From the NCBI GenBank assembly GCA_002794775.1, contig NBAY01000005.1:1364001-1428000 (forward strand): a stretch of DNA of 64,000 nt, written 5' to 3'. Shown piece after piece: positions 1 through 11,190 of the stretch. The DNA comes from Porodaedalea pini (lineage: Eukaryota; Basidiomycota; Agaricomycetes; Hymenochaetales; Hymenochaetaceae). Position 1 is the stretch's first letter; every line of letters begins with the position of its first letter. The translations under genes and the position numbers were made by a program. The notes below the pieces were generated by a model that worked only from the letters and a program-made list of their open reading frames with translations, was not told where the DNA came from and searched no databases.

Positions 1-1590
1 AGACATGTACCTTGCCTTCACATGCTCAAACATCTCCTGTTGGATAGTCTTGAGAAGTGCAGGTATAGCAGTCTCCTTCAAGCCCGTATTGCATCGCACA
101 GAAAGTGTTTGCTTCTTCTGGATATCAACCGGACCAAGTTCAAGGCGAAGTGGAACACCTGGACAAAAAGCCATTTGTAAGACCACAGGAAAACCGAGAA
201 ATAAGGAATAATTGAATTTTTGTGCCTTCTGTTTCCAGGAGTATAGCCATCCCGTACATCTACCTTCACACTTTCCTGAGTGTCTTCACAAGCTCCTCAC
301 AGTGGTTGTATAACTCCTGCTTATTAGTGTGCATGGTAATACTGCAGCGGACAATGAGCGATGTGTGATGGGAGAACAAGACCCTGGTTGTCACTGCAAA
401 TTATGACCATGATTCCAACCATGTGTGTACTAAGGCTGCACGTGTTCTGCCACAGAATAATTTGCCACCATTCAGACCTGTACCCTGCAGATCGTCCAGG
501 TCTGAGACCACGATGTTGAACATCTCTGGCTGTGAGAAGTCTTGGCCAAGGCAATGCAATGTTGCAGCTTGGATGCCATGGCCGGTCATTGTGTAAAGAC
601 CACCGACAAACTTCTCCTTGTCCGACTTGATGCCTGTGATGACGAGTACGGTAAGCAGCACCTCATACACGCAACGACGTAAATTGAGAATTTTCCATAC
701 TTCAGTAGGGATACATGGCCGTTTCTGTAGTCGGATGGATTGCTATGGGCTCCTCAAGCTCAGAGCTCCCTCTGAAGACACATGTCATACTGACCTTAAT
801 CAGTGCCTATAATATTTGTCAGCACAAAGTGAGGGATTACAGAACAATCAACACACGTTCATATACCAACCCGGGAAGTCAACCCTTTCTTCCTGCCAAT
901 AGCAATCTTCACTGTGCTGTCAATTCTCCCTTCCTCTTTCATTGCCTTTTCCTGGGCAGTAATTGCAGACATGCACACAGCAGGCACCACAGCCTCGGCC
1001 TTGAGTTCCATGAAATCTACCTTGTGAAGCTTGGTCTCCCCATTTTGAGACACGCCAGTATGAAGCAATGTTGGTTCCAGGGAGGAAGACAGTAAAATCA
1101 GAGGTGAGCACATGTACAATGAAGAGGGAAGTCGATGATGTGAGTGATGCATCAAGGACTGTGACAACCTTTGGGAATGTGTTTGCGTCAAGTGCTAATG
1201 ATGAAACTTGGACGAACTTTAACAATGCGTGTGGACAGATAAAGAGACTGGGCTCATGGGAGTCCTTGTCCAACACAAAAAAGTATTTTAACAGATCCGG
1301 TGATGCGTGCAATGATGACAACAGGAACTGTTGCAGCAGACTTTACGGTCTTCGGCTTGAAGACGAGCATTCTAATAAGTTGAAGGTCAGAAGTCAGATG
1401 GCATGTTGCCTGCAGCAGTGAGTGCATCCCACCAGGTGGCCGGCAAGGCTACTACTTCGTGTGTGATGGTTGCGGTGGATGTGATCGAGGGGTTTTTCAG
1501 ATGTTCTGTAAGGATATCAGCACCAGACATATTGGAGTGGCAGCAGATGTGAAGGTGATGTGTGGCGTGTCGCATCAAAACCAACATACA
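1..1590 (-). pseudogene. Decayed prolyl-tRNA synthetase (ProRS), runs off left edge
   Basis: ProRS charges tRNA-Pro in the cytosol. Reading the minus strand from right to left, recognisable ProRS blocks appear in the expected N-to-C order. They are the editing (YbaK-like) region LVFKPKTVKSAATVPV (about 1390-1340), FLPGTNIASYW (about 1080), ELEEPIAIHPTTETAMYPY (about 790-735), TVLVITGIKSDKEKFVGG with HCLGQDFS (about 650-530), NQGLVLPS (about 380), NKQELYNHCEELVKTL (about 320), DVRDGYTPG (about 250) and GVPLRLELGPVDIQKK (about 160-110). The blocks lie in different frames, with stops, and the class II motif 2 region between MYPY and the next block is missing. CpG is scarce. The catalytic-domain identity is strong; the assignment of 860-1590 to the N-terminal half is weaker. 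It is a pseudogene rather than a gene because no single set of introns restores a frame. Confidence 0.75.
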
Positions 1591-1623
1591 TGTGATTAAG
1601 TTCCCACACCTCTTCTGTGGTGA

Positions 1624-2272
1624 CTAGAGTTGGAGGGGAAACTTGGAGTTACCCATTGAGTGGTTAACCACTGTGGTTTCCCATGAGGTTAACCACTTCA
1701 CCACAGGGCACTGTTGAAAATGGCCTGTGGTAAACCCAATTAGATATATTAGTCATTATTTCTTATGTCATAGTGTAGGGTAATCTAATCAAAAAAAATT
1801 TCAGTTGAGGCACATACAGCTATGTCTGTAAACATTCCAGGTCCTCAAGAGCTTGAAACTAAGCTTCAAGAGCTATTCTACTATCTTTCTAGTCTCCCAG
1901 ATAACCTTCCTTTCTCAAATCAGTACTATGATTTTAAATCATTCGGTCTTCCTGCTGAGGATGTTGAAGATTATGGCACAGATGGAGCTGTGAATCATGC
2001 ACTGGAGGTGCCAAATTGGAATAAAACTTAAGGAGCGAGGTCCGGGTCTTGTGGCTTTCAGAGCACTTAGGCCGAGACACACTATATGCACAATTTTCAT
2101 TTTTGGTAACGACGCAGCAACAATTGTTTACAAATTACTATATTTGGATGCTTACACAACATCTCCCACACTTTCCAATTGGTGGTTAACCACAACCACC
2201 AGTCCCTCCACAAGTTAGCCACAGTGGTTAATGATTCCCACAGGCCTCCAGGAGTTTCCTCTCCAACTCTAG
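1624..2272. mobile_element. Non-autonomous inverted-repeat transposon, 649 bp, 6-bp target duplication
   Basis: The ends are imperfect inverted repeats beginning CTAGAGTTGGAG and continuing through GGAAACT to a shared block around TTAACCACTGTGG. The element is flanked on both sides by TGGTGA (1618-1623 and 2273-2278), a plausible 6-bp target site duplication. Several extra copies of a GTGGTTAACCAC-type motif lie inside each end. A 69-codon open frame (1822-2031) has no recognised domain, so no transposase is claimed. The superfamily is not assigned. Confidence 0.7.
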
Positions 2273-2349
2273 TGGTGACGCATCTAGGTGTGGGAAATTG
2301 GACTTAGCAGTTTTTGTCACCTGAAGTGCCTCCAAATACAAAATACATC

Positions 2350-2945
2350 ATATCTCACTCAATTCTTCACAAAAACTCTTCAAAAAAGTTGCTAAATTTA
2401 TATTTCAATAGTTTCTAAAATTTATGTGAGCTTAGAGGACAGAAGGTGGAATATTGAGGCTGCAGTAGTGAGAATGGGTGTTTTTCTAGAAAGCCTCCTT
2501 CCCTGATTTCTCCTGAGCTCAATTTTGAAGCTAATGACATGAAACTTGTTGGAGAATGGTATCTATACTGTATATTAAATTATATATAGCTTATAACAAT
2601 GTGGGAAATTTTTTGACAACTGTCTGAGTCAAGCAAATTTGGGTGAGTTTGAGAGTTTCAGCACAACAGTCAAACAGGACAAGAGGAGACATTCACTCTA
2701 GTTCATCCCTCATAACATCAACAGTATAATATATAGACCATTCTCCAACAAGTTTCATGTCATTAGCTTCAAAATTGAGCTCAGGAACAATCAGGGAAGG
2801 AGTTTTTCTAGAAAAACACCCATTCTCACTACTGCAGCCTCAATATTCCACCTTCTGTCTACTAAGCTCACAAACATTTAGAAGCTGTTGAAAAATAAAT
2901 TTGGCAACATTTTTGAAATGATTCTGTGAAGAATTGACAGGGATA
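2350..2945. mobile_element. Foldback (long inverted repeat) element
   Basis: Two arms of about 225 bp are reverse complements with scattered mismatches. The left arm starts near TCAATTCTTCACA and the right arm ends near TGTGAAGAATTGA. The arms meet around an AT-rich centre of about 150 bp near 2570-2730. No coding region is seen. A diverged relative lies at 22905-23355. Target duplications are unclear. Confidence 0.7.
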
Positions 2946-3307
2946 TGGATTTTACAAGTTTTTGAGGTACTGAAATGCTCAAATTTTGTGATCTTCACAT
3001 GTCTCAAGACTTATGAAAAACACTGTAACCTGCAGATAGTTCATGGGTCCCAGTATAGGTCCAAGAAGCCAATCCAGTACCTGCACCTGTGTCAAGCCAT
3101 GGCAGAATCTAATAGGTTCCACAATCAGTTTTTTATTCTACAAAATTCTATAGAATCTATGAGATGTATCATTTTTCTATCCATATTCTAAATTTCAAGC
3201 TGCCAATTCTGTTCAATTCCAAAACTTGGACAATTTTCCATGAAATTCTACAAGTTTTCTAATTTTTGGACTGCATTCTCATGACATTCCAAAGATTCTA
3301 TAATTTA
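2946..3307. other. AT-rich intergenic stretch, nothing recognised
   Basis: The sequence is AT-rich with a short open frame ending at 3191 that has no family resemblance and no CpG. It separates two foldback elements. I see no gene, RNA or regulatory signal here. Confidence 0.5.
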
Positions 3308-4143
3308 CAGCCATTTTCATAAGTCCTGCGACACGTGCATGTCACGTGAAGTGAGCCGCGTCAGAGCCAAAATGTCGAAAAATTAGAATGAATGCCTATT
3401 TTCTCTGTAAATTCTGCACAGTACTCGCTCATTAAGTACTCAAAAAAAAGGCACAGTTCTCAGGAGCAGATATGTAAAATAGGGAGCAATAAATTGACTG
3501 TATAGGTGGGTGGAGATCAAACAAGTGCAGCTGGTCTGTTCTCTCACCCATTTCCACTGAGATTCAAAAATTATGGCTCCCCTACATCTATCTATAAAAT
3601 TCTTTCCTGTGTCTGTAAATTAAGTATATGACTATATCAACATCTCCTGCAAGTTTGAAGCCAATCCATGCAGTATTCATGGTACAGCAGTGAGGTTTGT
3701 GTTCCACTCTTGTTTATGCTGCAAGATGGAAAGAGCTCAAAGTGGAACACAAACCTTGCTGCTGTACCATGAATACTGCATGGATTGGCTTCAAACTTGC
3801 AGGAGATGTTGATATAGTCATATACTTAATTTACAGACACAGGAAAGAATTTTATAGATAGATGTAGGGGAGCCATAATTTTTGAATCTCAGTGGAAATG
3901 TATGAGAGAACAGACTGGCCACACTTGTTTGATCTCTACCCACCTACACAGTCAATGTATTGGTCCATATTTTACATATTTCTGCTCCTGAGAACCGTGC
4001 CTTTTTTTTGAGTACTTAATGAGCAGGTACTGTGCAGAATTTACAGAGAAAATCAACATTTACTCTATTTTTTTGACATTTTGGCTCTGACGCGGCTCAC
4101 TTCACGTGACATGCACGTGTCGCAGGACTTATGAAAATGGCTG
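3308..4143. mobile_element. Foldback element FB-A, full-length copy 1 (836 bp)
   Basis: The element begins CAGCCATTTTCATAAG and ends with the reverse complement, flanked by TA on each side (3306-3307 and 4144-4145), as in Tc1/mariner-type insertions. The two arms of about 400 bp are near-perfect reverse complements around a spacer of about 45 bp at 3705-3750. It has no open frame of note. Each arm carries CACGTG-type palindromes and a run of A or T. The same element recurs at 4762-5607 and 23701-24541 and, truncated, at 13018-13247. Confidence 0.9.
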
Positions 4144-4761
4144 TACTACAATTCTAATAATTTTCTAAGGGTTTCTGAGCAGGAGGTTTTTCCTGATGCA
4201 GTCAATTTACAGACAGCTTTGATGATGGCCCTGTGTTATCAACTTTGTACTCTACTTAAACACAATATGTTCTGATTGATCCAGCTCTTGTGGTATTTTA
4301 GGAGGATGAAGTGGATTTGAGTCTGTTGCTATTGTTTCGTGATCAGAGTCAGGATCTCTTTCATTAATGACGGATGGATGTTGCTTGGCTCCTGAATCAT
4401 CTGCTGAATGAGTCCACTATGGTAAACAGATGTTATATAGGCCAGCGCTATGGTTAGTACAAGAAAGTATCCATTTGGTAGAGTAGTGTGCCGTTATTAC
4501 ACATTGTGTGTCATTTAGCACAAGTACTTATCCAGGCATGAGAAGGTTATGGCTGTTCTGGGCTAGAACAGAAGCATGGAAATGCGGTGTTGATCATGAA
4601 TCTATGAAAACTAGCTGTAAAGTAACATCCTTCAGAGCCATCAAGTTCTCCAGCTCAGCAGTATCATTCTTTGTGGAGGGCTGGACTTTCATGTCAGACA
4701 CAGAAGTAGTACTTTTGTATTGTGTTCACTCATATATCACCAATGACAATCCACCACACTA
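4144..4761. other. Spacer between two foldback copies, nothing recognised
   Basis: This stretch of about 620 bp separates two copies of the same foldback element. Its only open frame (from 4508) runs into the next copy and has no recognisable domain. It could be decayed coding sequence because CpG is low, but no protein family can be named. Confidence 0.4.
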
Positions 4762-5607
4762 CAGCCATTTTCATAAGTCCTGCGACATGTGCATGTCACA
4801 TGAAATGAGCCATGGCTGAGCCAAAATGTCGAAAAATTAGAATGAATGCCTATTTTCTCTGTGAATTCTGCACAGTACCTGCTCATTAAGTACTCAAAAA
4901 AAAAGGCACAGTTCTCAGGAGCAGATATGTAAAATAGGGAGCAATAAATTGACTGTATAGGTGGGTGGAGATCAAACAAGTGCAGCTGGTCTGTTCTCTC
5001 ATACATTTCCACTGAGATTCAAAAATTATGGCTCCCCTACATCTACCTATAAAATTCTTTCCTGTGTCTGTAAATTAAGTATATGACTATACCAACATCT
5101 CCTGCAAGTTTGAAGCAAATCCATTCAGTATTCATGGTGCAGCAGCAAGATTTGTGTTCCACTTCAAGCTCTTTCCACCCTCCTTTTCTCACAACAGGTG
5201 TTGCAGAATAGAACACAAATCTTGCTGCTGCACCATGAATACTGAATGGATTGGCTTCAAACTTGCAGGAGATGTTGGTATAGTCATATACTTAATTTAC
5301 AGACACAGGAAAGAATTTTATAGGTAGATGTAGGGGAGCCATAATTTTTGAATCTCAGTGGAAATGTATGAGAGAACAGACCAGCTGCACTTGTTTGATC
5401 TCCACCCACCTATACAGTCAATTTATTGCTCCCTATTTTACATATCTGCTCCTGAGAACTGTGCCTTTTTTTTGAGTACTTAATGAGCAGGTACTGTGCA
5501 GAATTCACAGAGAAAATAGGCATTCATTCTAATTTTTCGACATTTTGGCTCAGCCGCGGCTCATTTCACGTGACATGCACGTGTCGCAGGACTTATGAAA
5601 ACGGCTG
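4762..5607. mobile_element. Foldback element FB-A, full-length copy 2 (846 bp), inverted spacer
   Basis: It has the same terminal CAGCC...GGCTG and TA flanks (4760-4761, 5608-5609) as the copy at 3308. The arms match the other copies closely. The central spacer reads in the opposite orientation: a block close to AGCTCTTTCCA lies on the left side here, whereas the other two full copies carry its complement on the right. The spacer is also longer. Confidence 0.9.
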
Positions 5608-6893
5608 TAAAATGTGAGAGTCAGCGATAAGGATGTGAACAAGCGAACTCGTCATCGTCTCTTCTAACGAGTTGCGTCCTCCTCCTTGTTCATCACTCAT
5701 ATGTCCCTTCAAGAATACATTCTGCTCTACCATAATGTATACAATGGCCATCCAGACACGCTATCCAACCCGAGGAGAAACGACAGCCTAACGGGTAGAT
5801 CAGATGCGAACACATCGATGTATTTCCAAGGTGAAGGGCATACAATGTAATGCCCATCAATAGCATTGTTCACAGCGTTTATCCGTGGTTCACACGACTA
5901 TTTTGTTCTGTTCGGCGATTCAAGAGTAGACGGTGGCAGCAATATTATCCTGGATGAAGGAAGCAAGTGAACTTGAAGCACACGTGCCACCGTGACGTCG
6001 ATCACAAATGAGTTCAATTTCCGCTCGATTTTTCTCGTTGTCCGCAACGATACAAATACAGTGGTCAACGTACCGAACTCATTCTAAATTTCTTCAAGAG
6101 CTAAATGTGGGTAGGACGCAAATATGCCCTAGAGATCCGCTTTTGGTACGCGCCTTCTCAAAGTTCTCATCGGTTTGGTCAGCATTACTGTAAATTACAC
6201 CGGTAATGGAGCCTAAGACTTCGAGAAGCAAGGGAAAATAAATTCCATTGGTGAGTGCTGGAACTTCGCTAAATATGACTTCGATATCAAGGACTGCGGA
6301 CCCAGTATGGTTGGCCAGGAAAATGCCCATCTTAAGAGGGGAGAACACACGGGTGCATACTCGTCTTCACGCTCGACTAGCATCATTTAATGGGCAGCAG
6401 TGTCGTCATTGGTAGAGGATATCAAGGGTTAGACGCATGTCTCACTCGACTTCGCCGCTTGTCCAGGCACCCTTGGAGCGTACGTTCCATTCCTGCGCGA
6501 AGGACCTGTGTTTCTGAATAGCTCGGACGTGTCTGCTGACGCGAAGGAAACTAAGAGACAGAGGTCGGTTCCGGCGTCGAACATGTGTACCTATTGGGTA
6601 AGGCGGTTGACTCTGAAGACGGGGATTGAGCAAAATTATGGTCAGCCAACATGACTTCCTTCAATCTGCGTGGATCTCGCACCATCATTCTTGGCTCGCA
6701 GCGTGCTCGGAACTCGAATAGCACTAGCAGCATTTCGACGCACAAGTGGTGTGGGAGCCGTCGGAACTGATGCTGTGCAACCCCGCGACTGTGTTATCTT
6801 TGCCTTCCGTCCTTTGCGATCGCGGTGCTTCGACTTCGGACGCCTCAATCCTTATGTTTATCTCATAACTGAAAATGTGAAAATTCAATAATA
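5608..6893. other. Unassigned CpG-normal region, possible degraded or novel small genes
   Basis: Unlike its neighbours this 1.3-kb stretch has ordinary CpG content, so it is not an old methylated repeat. It holds a 49-codon plus-strand frame starting with ATG at 5701 and a minus-strand open frame at 6094-6348 that contains a hydrophobic run (IYFPLLLEVLGSITGVIY). Several short frames also overlap at 6440-7000. I recognise none of them and see no convincing intron set joining them. It may hold a short lineage-specific gene or the far upstream region of the dehydrogenase. Confidence 0.35.
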
Positions 6894-7280
6894 CAGTCAA
6901 ACTTGTAATAAGCATTGTCCTCGGTGGACAGGAATGCTTGTCCACGTTATTGCATAATAAATAAATAAAGTCATTTCCATTTATGGAATGCTGTCTCATG
7001 CAATCAAGTAAAGATGTTTTTTTTTTGCTTATCTATCTACTTTCTGCAGGCCACAAAAACCATTAATATTGCTCACTGCATACCATCAGAAGAGCGTATA
7101 TGGTCACTTGATGACCTCTAGATAAGCATTTTTGGTTTAAATTTTTGTTCAAATCTTAATGTCAAATGCTTATGGGGATAATGCTTATAGGACCCTAAAT
7201 TCTCCACCTACTGAGTTTGGTGGATCAAAAGTTCAATGCTTATCTACAGGTAATGCTTATGCACCGGTATGGTTCGACTG
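6894..7280. mobile_element. Pogo/Tc1-like MITE, 387 bp, in the dehydrogenase promoter
   Basis: The ends are imperfect inverted repeats starting CAGTCAAAC (left) and ending GGTTCGACTG (right), each bordered by TA (6892-6893, 7281-7282). Motifs resembling AATGCTTAT repeat several times near both ends. It has no coding capacity. It stops about 50 bp before the ATG of the dehydrogenase gene, so it makes up most of that gene's proximal upstream sequence. Confidence 0.7.
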
Positions 7281-7331
7281 TATAAGAACGAGCAAGCTCA
7301 GCTTCCATTGCCTCACCCTTGCTCTTCCACC

Positions 7332-9249
7332 ATGCCGCAGACTTTCTCATACAAGTTCGAAACCCCCGTCTACAAGGGCAAGACTTCTTTCAACACCGGT
7401 CTCTACATCAACGGAAAATCTGTTGATGGTGTTGACGGTGAGACCTACGAGTACGTTGAAGCGCGTTTGGTACCATATATATCCTTCGATGCTGATCATG
7501 CGCCCTTAATCCAGTGTCGTCAACCCTGGTATGCCATCCCGCTATGCATTGATGTTCCCAACATCAAGCTGATGTCGTCATTTGTGCAGCGACGGGAAAG
7601 GTGACGACGAAGATCTCAATGGGTAACAAGAAGGATATCGACCTCGCGGTCAAGGCTGCACATGAGGCGTACAACACCACCTGGGGCCTCAATTGTCCTG
7701 GAGCTGAGCGTGGCAAGATGCTCATGAAGCTCGCAACGTTGATGGAAGAATGCCATGAGGAGTTGGCGGCCATCGAGTCTCTTGATAACGGTACGTGGGC
7801 TTTTCATATGGTAACGTTCTCGCCAATATATTCACCACACGACTTTCAGGCAAGACGTTCTCGCCGGCGAAGAACGTCGACATTCCGGGCTCAATTCAAT
7901 GCATCCGCTACTATGGCGGTTGGGCGGACAAGAACCAGGGTAAGGTCATCGAGACTGACGAGAACAAGCTCGCATACACGCGGCACGAACCCATTGGCGT
8001 TGTTGGCCAGATCATTCCTTGGAACTTCCCTGTGAGAACTGTTTTCCATATTCACTCTTCATCAGAGTTTAACTTTTAGGATTATACTATTTATAGCTCC
8101 TAATGCTCTCGATGAAGATCGGTCCCGCGCTCGCGACGGGTAATGCGATTGTGCTCAAGCCGAGCGAATTCACTCCACTCACCGCGCTGCGCATGATCCC
8201 GCTCATCGAGCAGGCCGGCTTCCCACCAGGCGTCGTCAACATCGTCAACGGCTTCGGACATGTCGCCGGCGCTGCGATTGCTGAGCACCCTGACATCGAG
8301 AAGGTTGCCTTCACCGGCAGCACACTCGTCGGTCGCAAGATCATGGAGGCTGCTTCGAAGACGAACTTGAAGAAGGTCACGCTCGAACTCGGCGGGAAGA
8401 GCCCGAGCATCATCTTTGACGATGCCGATATCCAGCAGGCCGTCGACTGGGCAGCACACGGCGTTTTGTGAGTTGAAGTGCCTTGCTTATTATTGATCCA
8501 GTTCTGAAACGCCAGACAGCTGGAATCACGGTCAGGCATGCAGCGCGGGCACGCGCATATTCGTGCAGGAGAAGATCTACGACGAGTTCCTGCAGAAGTT
8601 CTCTGCGAAGGCATCGTCGATCAAGCTTGGCGACCCCTTCGGTGAAGACATTGACCAGGGCCCGCAGGTTTCACAAGTGCAGTTCGACGTGCGTAGTCCT
8701 TTCGCCTCCTCCCTCCGTGCCCTAACTTAATATTTACATCTAGCGCATCATGGGCTACATCGACTCAGGCAAGAAGGAAGGCGCGACGCTGCACCAGGGC
8801 GGTGGCCGGTACGGAAAGGAGGGCTACTTCATCCAGCCCACCGTCTTCACCAACACACGTCCGGACATGAAGATCGTGCGGGAGGAGATCTTCGGGCCCG
8901 TCGGTGTCGTGATCAAGTTCACCTCGGAGGACGATGTGATCAAGCAAGCGAACGACACGCACTACGGTCTCGCTGCTGCAGTGTTTAGTAAGAACATCGA
9001 CCGAGCACTGCGCGTCGCTCATAAGTTACACGCGGGCACTGCGTGGGTTAACTGCGCGAACACGCTGAACACCCAGATTCCGTTCGGCGGGTACAAGCAG
9101 TCTGGCATCGGACGCGAGCTTGGCGAGTACGCGTTGGCGAAGTGAGTTTCCCCTTCTTCACTTCACTACATCGTGCGCGAAGCTAACCGTTTGTTCTCAG
9201 CTACTCGGCCGTCAAGGCGGTGCATGTCAACATCGGCATGTCCATCTGA
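7332..9249 (+). CDS. NAD(P)+-dependent aldehyde dehydrogenase, class I type, 8 exons, intact
   Basis: The enzyme oxidises aldehydes such as acetaldehyde to carboxylic acids. The gene model is exons 7332-7450, 7515-7528, 7590-7790, 7850-8031, 8097-8467, 8520-8688, 8744-9141 and 9201-9249, giving 1503 nt and 500 residues. All introns are GT-AG and 52-65 bp. Exon 2 is a 14-nt microexon, needed to make DVVNPATGKV. Landmarks are the cofactor-binding PWNFP and [19 protein letters not shown], the general-base glutamate in LELGGKSP, the nucleophilic cysteine in [11 protein letters not shown] and the EEIFGPV signature. Length and domain order match the family. The start is the first ATG after the MITE, with MPQTFSYKF. 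CpG is normal and the frame is intact, in contrast with almost every other coding region here. Substrate and compartment are not determined; no organellar presequence is obvious. Confidence 0.95.
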
Positions 9250-9618
9250 GGAGGTCGGCGAGCTTTTATTATTCGTTCCGATCTATCTATTTGGGAACTT
9301 CATTGCACATTCATAATAGAGTATAATAGAGTACATAGTTTGTAAGAATTTCTTCGCTCCGTATATCAAAGGTATTTGGTTTAAATATTTTTATGGGCAC
9401 AGTCAGACAAGACAACGTTGTACGCTCAAGATATAAAAAGATTGAAAAGAAACAAGTGGCAGAGGAAGTCGCTCCCTGAGAGACTCCCACGATGCTTAGG
9501 AGACGATGGATGACTGGAATGCAATGACTTCCAAAATTCAGGAAGTCACGCGGGAATTACGTGATGATCGACGCCGCGGTTGCTCAACGAAAAGACAGAA
9601 AGCCGCAACAAAAAATTA
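9250..9618. other. 3' flank of the dehydrogenase gene
   Basis: Presumed 3' untranslated and terminator region. It is AT-rich around 9300-9400 (repeats of ATAGAGT, then a run into TTTAAATATTTTTATGG) and holds no open frame. No clear cleavage signal can be singled out. Confidence 0.4.
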
Positions 9619-10695
9619 CTGCCCTTTTCAGAAGTGTTGTCACACGTGATTTCACTGATTTTCATGCCATGAGAGCCTCAAAACACAAACATTTTCATAT
9701 CTCAACCAAAAGTTGACCTTTTTGTGTCATCTAAGTTGTTAAATTCATTTTTTTAATCTCATCTTTCATATTTCAACAAGAGTGATAAGAAATAGTCAAA
9801 ATTGGAGTCCAAAACAGCAAAAATGTTGTTTTTGAACCCATTTCCCTTGTTCATTTTTTCCTGCACTCAGATTTCACTGTACAGTGCTCCAGACCAGCAC
9901 AGAATTCCAGTATTAGTCTATTATGAACTTACAGACTGATTTTGAGATGTATTGTGAGGTAGATGTGCTCAATTGGTGCATGCCTAAAACACACAGATCC
10001 TCTCTGTTTCTACAAGCCCCCCAACCCCCAGGAAAAATTCTTCTCAGCTAAGTTCATGCATGTAAATTCATTCAAAGTGTATTGGAACAGATTTGAGTAG
10101 CATCCAAGGATACAGGCTTGCTTCATGAATCAGGGATATGTTCACAAGAATAGTGCATACAGTCAGAATCTGGTACTCAATTCAGCTCACTGGTTGATGC
10201 TAGAGCCCTGGATGCTGCTCAAATCTGTTTCAATACACTTTGAATGAATTTACATGCATGAACTTAGCTGAGAAGAATTTTTCCTGGGGGTTGGGGGGCT
10301 TGCAGAAACAGAGAGGATCTGTGTGTTTTAGGCATGCACCAATTGAGCACATCTACCTCACAATACATCTCAAAATCAGTCTGTAAGTTCATAATAGACT
10401 AATACTGGAATTCTGTGCTGGTCTGGAGCACTGTACAGTGAAATCTGAGTGCAGGAAAAAATGAACAAGGGAAATGGGTTCAAAAACAACATTTTTGCTG
10501 TTTTGGACTCCAATTTTGACTATTTCTTATCACTCTTGTTGAAATATGAAAGATGAGATGAAAAAATGAATTTAACAACTTAGATGACACAAAAAGGTCA
10601 ACTTTTGGTTGAGATATGAAAATGTTTGTGTTTTGAGGCTCTTGTGACACAAAAATCAGTGAAATCACATGTGACAATACTTCTGCAAAGGGCAG
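9619..10695. mobile_element. Large foldback element, 1077 bp, TA flanks
   Basis: The element starts CTGCCCTTTTCAGAAG and ends CTTCTGCAAAGGGCAG, with TA on each side (9617-9618, 10696-10697). The arms are about 480 bp and near-identical reverse complements, separated by a unique spacer of about 120 bp at 10100-10215. Minus-strand open frames here are by-products of the palindrome. This family is different from the 840-bp foldback element. Confidence 0.85.
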
Positions 10696-10763
10696 TAATG
10701 TTGTACCTTTATCTAGACATTCTCTTAAGACAAAATGCCAGCTTATAAAAAATGGAGAGTCTG

Positions 10764-11190
10764 TTACGATTACTGAGTTTACGAAGTATCGTCTTTTAAT
10801 GTGGGCCAATTTTTGGAGCCTGATTTGGGTTTTTGTCAGGTTCATAAGCTGATGGCATACCATATATGTTAATTTTGGACCCCATTTCTGCTAAATTGAG
10901 CTGTGGCTATGGACCAACTCACAGCTTTTGTGGCTGTACAGTGCTCACTTTCTTCATTAGCATATTTAATTTTATTCAACTGTCCAAATTGCAAGCTTGA
11001 AGCATGTAAAAAAACTTCACACAATTCTCTATCTGTCTATGTATTTTTTGTAAAATAAAGTGGCCTGGTTGAATTAAACATCAGCCGAAAGCAGAGTTGA
11101 CGACAGTGCCAACATGTGATCTCCAACTTGCAGTCGTCGACAAGTCTGTTTCGCTGCAGCAAACACACTCGCTTCGTTCCCTCATGTGAT
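10764..11190 (+). repeat. Shared module D (leader of the BTB-like unit), copy 1
   Basis: The block begins TTACGATTACTGAGTTTAC, passes through GGCATACCATATATG, and continues to CCAACATGTGATCTCCA just before the BTB-like gene. The same block in the same position relative to that gene occurs at 13248-13660 and, on the other strand, at 57660-58097. It is therefore part of the duplicated unit. Its origin (old transposon or upstream gene sequence) is unknown. Confidence 0.65.

Noticed and set aside
4737..5012. Minus-strand frame of 91 codons at the foldback border
   Set aside because: It lies inside a foldback arm and recurs at 13142-13348 and 23655-23885 with the repeat. There is no protein-like pattern.
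10480..10863. Minus-strand frame of 127 codons
   Set aside because: It starts in the 1.08-kb foldback element and ends in module D, so it is a product of adjacent repeats.
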